Source: JBGSON01 sp041739085
Lineage (GTDB): Bacteria; Patescibacteriota; Gracilibacteria; CAIRYL01
NCBI GenBank assembly: GCA_041739085.1
Contig: JBGSON010000019.1
Span: 1-64,000 of the forward strand
Length of the DNA stretch: 64,000 nucleotides
Reading direction: 5' to 3'
Shown here: in pieces, positions 61,317 to 64,000 of the stretch
Numbering within the stretch: the first letter of the stretch is position 1
How the letters are laid out: each line of letters begins with the position of its first letter
Notes under the pieces: model-generated
Told to the model about the DNA's origin: nothing
Seen by the model: the letters and a program-made list of their open reading frames with translations, nothing else
Database searches by the model: none
Translations under genes and position numbers: made by a program

Positions 61317-62417
61317 ATGAAATTCAGAAAATTACTCTCGACGGTATTCTCCGTCATGTTGCTTTCGATGGCTGTATTGCCTTCTTTCCTGGCATCCACA
61401 AGCGTTGCCGTGGCCGCTTCCAGTTCCTCCGGGTACGGGAGTTCATCTTCAGGTGGAGGAGGCGGAGGAGGGTCTTCCTCGAGCGGAGGGTCATGCCCGA
61501 AACCGACGTACGAGAACATCTTCCCTGTGAAGAACAAGTATTATGCGGAGCTCAATAAAGTATCCTTCAAGACATGCGGAGATAAGGGAGTGAAGAGAGA
61601 GAGCATCTATGTGGAAGTGAACGGAGAGAAGTTTACGGAAGGAGCAGGGAATCTCCAGGTAACGGATCTTGGAGACGGATGTTTTGACATCTATGTCGAT
61701 CTCTCCTCGTTAAGTTTTGAAGCAGGACAACAGATTTTTATTACGCTCTACGCGGAATCGACATCATCAAAGAACTGCAAGCGCATTTTTACCTACGCAG
61801 TATACTTTGATCCGACGGGAGAACTTCAGAGCGATGATGGCGGAGACGGGGACGGAGATGGTGATGGAGACGGGGATGGCGGAGACTTGGTACAGGAATG
61901 CATCGATAGACTCCAGGCTTTGGAGATCATCGGGGCGGGTGATTTCCGGGGTGACACCAGCATCTCCCGAGCGGAAGCGACAAAGATCGTCCTCCTGGCA
62001 CACGCGGTCGCCATCGCAGCGCTTCCCGAAGATCCGACGTTGACGCCTTCTGCGAATCCCTATCCTGATGTCCCGAAAGAGGCATGGTATGCGGGATTCA
62101 TCCATGTTGGGACGATCATGAACGTCGTATGGGGATATAGTGACGGGCTCTTCCGGCCGGGTCAGTACATGACGAGGGCAGAATCGCTGAAGATCCTCAT
62201 GAGGGCGGCAGGATATGATGTGAGCGACTTCGACAATCCCGAAGGATCGAGTTCGCCATACAGCGATGTCGGGACAGGGGACTGGTACTACGGATACGTG
62301 GTGACGGCATATAATCTCGGATTCATCAACGGAAACGCTGATGACGGATTCCGACCGAACGATACGGTCACCCGCTATGAATTCATCATCCTTGTCTGCA
62401 ATATCTTCGGTCTCTGA
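61317..62417 (+). CDS. SLH-domain surface protein, 366 aa, strongly promoted
   Basis: A signal peptide (residues 1-30, ending SVAVAA) is followed by a Ser/Gly-rich segment (SSSGGGGGGGSSSSGG), a beta-rich domain of about 100 residues (from PTYENIFPVKNKYYAELNKV) with three cysteines, an Asp-Gly linker (about 176-190) and three SLH repeats (a degenerate one at about 195-235, then WGYSDGLFRPGQYMTRAESL and INGNADDGFRPNDTVTRYEF). Two tandem near-consensus promoters and a strong terminator point to high expression, so it is the best candidate in the window for an abundant surface-layer protein. The ATG at 61317 is chosen because the signal peptide starts there. Confidence 0.9.
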   Translation: MKFRKLLSTVFSVMLLSMAVLPSFLASTSVAVAASSSSGYGSSSSGGGGGGGSSSSGGSCPKPTYENIFPVKNKYYAELNKVSFKTCGDKGVKRESIYVEVNGEKFTEGAGNLQVTDLGDGCFDIYVDLSSLSFEAGQQIFITLYAESTSSKNCKRIFTYAVYFDPTGELQSDDGGDGDGDGDGDGDGGDLVQECIDRLQALEIIGAGDFRGDTSISRAEATKIVLLAHAVAIAALPEDPTLTPSANPYPDVPKEAWYAGFIHVGTIMNVVWGYSDGLFRPGQYMTRAESLKILMRAAGYDVSDFDNPEGSSSPYSDVGTGDWYYGYVVTAYNLGFINGNADDGFRPNDTVTRYEFIILVCNIFGL

Positions 62418-62455
62418 GAACCCCTTCCTCCTTTTTTCTTTTGGTAAGTCAGTAG

Positions 62456-62493
62456 AAAGACTCTCCCTTCCGGAAATGAGGGGGAGTCTTTTC
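62456..62493 (+). terminator. Terminator of the 366-aa SLH protein gene
   Basis: AAAGACTCTCCC pairs with GGGGGAGTCTTT (12 bp, one G-T pair) around a 12-nt loop, followed by TT. Confidence 0.85.
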
Positions 62494-62508
62494 AAGTCAT
62501 GAGAGAGA

Positions 62509-62612
62509 GTACAAAATACAAAGGATAAAGTACAAAAAGGAGAAAAGAGAAAACACAAAAGAAAAAAGAGGGGATGAGGTTACTGACTTTCAACTTTCCA
62601 ACTTTCAACTTC
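62509..62612. repeat. Single arms of repeat families A and E
   Basis: 62509-62572 is an A-rich arm (GTACAAAAAGGAGAAAAGAG, then AAACACAAAAGAAAAAAG). 62587-62612 is CTTTCAACTTTCCAACTTTC, the complement of the word repeat at 9369-9394. Confidence 0.5.
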
Positions 62613-62626
62613 AATAGTTTTTCCAT

Positions 62627-63946
62627 ATGAAAATCACGATTATCGGTACTGGCTATGTCGGCCTGGTTTCCGGGACATGTTTTGCGGAGACCGGGAATGA
62701 TGTCCTCTGCATCGATGTTGACCGCGCGAAAATCGATCTCCTCCAGCACGGAGGGATCCCCATTTATGAACCCGGTCTTGAAGAGCTTGTCCATAGAAAC
62801 GTCGGAGAAGGCAGGCTTCGTTTTTCCACAAACATCAAAGACGGGATCCTGCATGCCGACATGATCTTCGCGGCGGTCCCGACACCCCCGGATGAGGACT
62901 CGCGGGCAGATCTCCGCTTTGTGAAGGCTGTCGCAAAGGATTTCGGTGAGTATGTCCTGAAGTATACGGTCTTCGTCATGAAGTCCACCGTCCCTGTGGG
63001 TACCGGAGAAATCTGCGAGGAGATCATTGGGAACGAGCTGAAGAAGAGGGGGATACAAGTTCCTTTTGATGTCGCATCGAATCCGGAATTCCTCCGCGAG
63101 GGATCCGCCATCAAAGATACGATGGAACCGGACCGGGTCATCGTCGGGACGGAGAGCGAGAAGGTGAAAGATCTGATGACAAGGCTCTATGCGCCGTATG
63201 TCTCGCCGGATCGTCCTATTCTTTTTACGAACAGGCGGAGTTCGGAGATCATCAAATACGCTTCGAACGCGTTTCTCGCGACAAAGATCTCGTTCATCAA
63301 TGAAATGGCGACTTTCTGCGAAAAAGTCGGTGCAGACATCACCGATATCGCCCGGGGTATGGGATTCGATCACCGGATCGGAGCGACATTCTTAAACGCC
63401 GGGATCGGGTATGGAGGATCTTGTTTTCCGAAAGATATCCAGGCGATCATTGAAACGGGGAAGGAGCACGGGTATTCCTTCCAGATCCTCGATGCCGTAG
63501 AAGCGGTAAATAAGAGCCAGAAGAAGAAACTCTACAAAAAACTCACTTCCATCATCCCGAATGTGGAGGATAAGGTGATCGCGGTGCTCGGTCTTTCGTT
63601 CAAGCCGAAAACGGACGACATGAGGGATGCTCCATCGCTCAAGGTCATCAAAAAACTCCAGGCCGACGGAGCGATCATCCGGGCGTTCGACCCCGTCGCA
63701 GCGGCCAATGCGAAGAAATCGCTCTCGAAAGTGAATATCACCTACTGCCAGAATCCCTATGAAGCCGCGGAAAATGCAGATGCACTCCTCATCATCACGG
63801 AATGGGATGAATTCCGGAATATGGACCTCCATCGCATCAAATCCATCATGAAGACACCGCTCATCATCGACGGACGGAATATGTTCCATCCAAAAGACAT
63901 GAAGGCACTCGGCTTTAAGTATTATTCCGTCGGGAGGCCATCGTAA
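62627..63946 (+). CDS. ugd: UDP-glucose 6-dehydrogenase family protein
   Basis: A 439-residue enzyme that oxidises a UDP-hexose, most likely UDP-glucose to UDP-glucuronate, with two NAD. GTGYVG at residues 7-12 binds NAD, SNPEFLREGSAIKD and KYASNAFLATKISFINEMA are conserved blocks, and the catalytic cysteine is C266 in GYGGSCFPKD. GLSFKPKTDDMRDAPS and ITEWDEF mark the C-terminal UDP-binding domain. UDP-N-acetyl sugar dehydrogenases share most motifs, so the exact sugar is not certain. Its product would feed the acidic surface polysaccharides that SLH proteins and glycosyltransferases use. Confidence 0.93.
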   Translation: MKITIIGTGYVGLVSGTCFAETGNDVLCIDVDRAKIDLLQHGGIPIYEPGLEELVHRNVGEGRLRFSTNIKDGILHADMIFAAVPTPPDEDSRADLRFVKAVAKDFGEYVLKYTVFVMKSTVPVGTGEICEEIIGNELKKRGIQVPFDVASNPEFLREGSAIKDTMEPDRVIVGTESEKVKDLMTRLYAPYVSPDRPILFTNRRSSEIIKYASNAFLATKISFINEMATFCEKVGADITDIARGMGFDHRIGATFLNAGIGYGGSCFPKDIQAIIETGKEHGYSFQILDAVEAVNKSQKKKLYKKLTSIIPNVEDKVIAVLGLSFKPKTDDMRDAPSLKVIKKLQADGAIIRAFDPVAAANAKKSLSKVNITYCQNPYEAAENADALLIITEWDEFRNMDLHRIKSIMKTPLIIDGRNMFHPKDMKALGFKYYSVGRPS

Positions 63947-63965
63947 GGAAATCCAGAGAGCGCAA

Positions 63966-63987
63966 GGGCGTTGCATTGCAACGCCCC
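63966..63987. repeat. Palindrome family I, copy 2
   Basis: GGGCGTTGCATTGCAACGCC then CC, identical to the palindrome at 16163-16184, 20 nt behind the ugd stop codon. Confidence 0.6.
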
Positions 63988-64000
63988 GTTCCAGTCCTAT

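Noticed and set aside
13589..62417. Reassignment of UGA to glycine, as in some related candidate phyla
   Set aside because: Many intact genes end at TGA at the expected family length (HD hydrolase, 206-aa membrane protein, two DUF11 genes, 366-aa SLH protein), and no conserved domain is interrupted by TGA.

Overview
The window looks like a chromosomal segment of an uncultivated candidate-phylum (Patescibacteria/CPR) bacterium, most likely Peregrinibacteria-like. The grounds are a DUF4012 protein, a cysteine-rich zinc-ribbon protein of the kind common in CPR genomes, several SLH-domain surface proteins, three giant DUF11-repeat proteins, and many genes without a clear Shine-Dalgarno site. TGA is used as a normal stop by many genes, so the UGA-to-glycine code of Gracilibacteria/Absconditabacteria does not apply. 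The taxonomic guess is inference.

Layout. 1-1400: a GC-rich gene fragment on the minus strand that runs off the window, then a small orphan gene with a near-consensus promoter. 1.7-3.4 kb: a two-gene ABC exporter. 3.5-5.4 kb: an AT-rich AAA ATPase plus TOPRIM-like DUF4276 pair, a likely anti-phage cassette. 5.4-9.2 kb (minus strand): the zinc-ribbon protein, two small membrane proteins, a decayed MacB-type permease and tRNA-Gln. 9.5-12.5 kb: DUF4012 protein and glycosyltransferase. 12.9-19.3 kb: Crp-like regulator with an HD hydrolase, L-serine dehydratase (two subunits), TsaB, a CNNM/CBS protein, an FtsB-like protein and tRNA-Gly. 19.5-31.1 kb: secreted and housekeeping genes, including an SLH-thioredoxin fusion, an ATP-grasp PurD-like protein, RNase HII and a 3-methyladenine glycosylase. 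31.3-41.0 kb: an SLATT-like membrane protein, two paralogous Fn3-like/SLH surface proteins, a BASS transporter, CIRCE-controlled clpB, a lipoprotein and a LOG protein. 41.3-58.7 kb: three giant DUF11 proteins in two transcription units. 58.9-63.9 kb: a coiled-coil protein, an SLH protein behind two tandem near-consensus promoters, and UDP-glucose dehydrogenase.

How the genes work together. The second half reads as a cell-surface module: SLH proteins that bind the wall, giant adhesin-like DUF11 fibres whose C-terminal stalk is followed by an STG(P/I)E motif, one membrane helix and basic residues, and sugar-precursor enzymes (Ugd, glycosyltransferase). Acidic Asp-Gly linkers and calcium-loop repeats recur among these proteins.

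The intergenic DNA is unusually rich in repeats. I recognise about ten families of short palindromes and long hairpins made of 7-8 nt words, many present in two to five copies and several reaching into gene ends. They are the most distinctive unexplained feature of the window.
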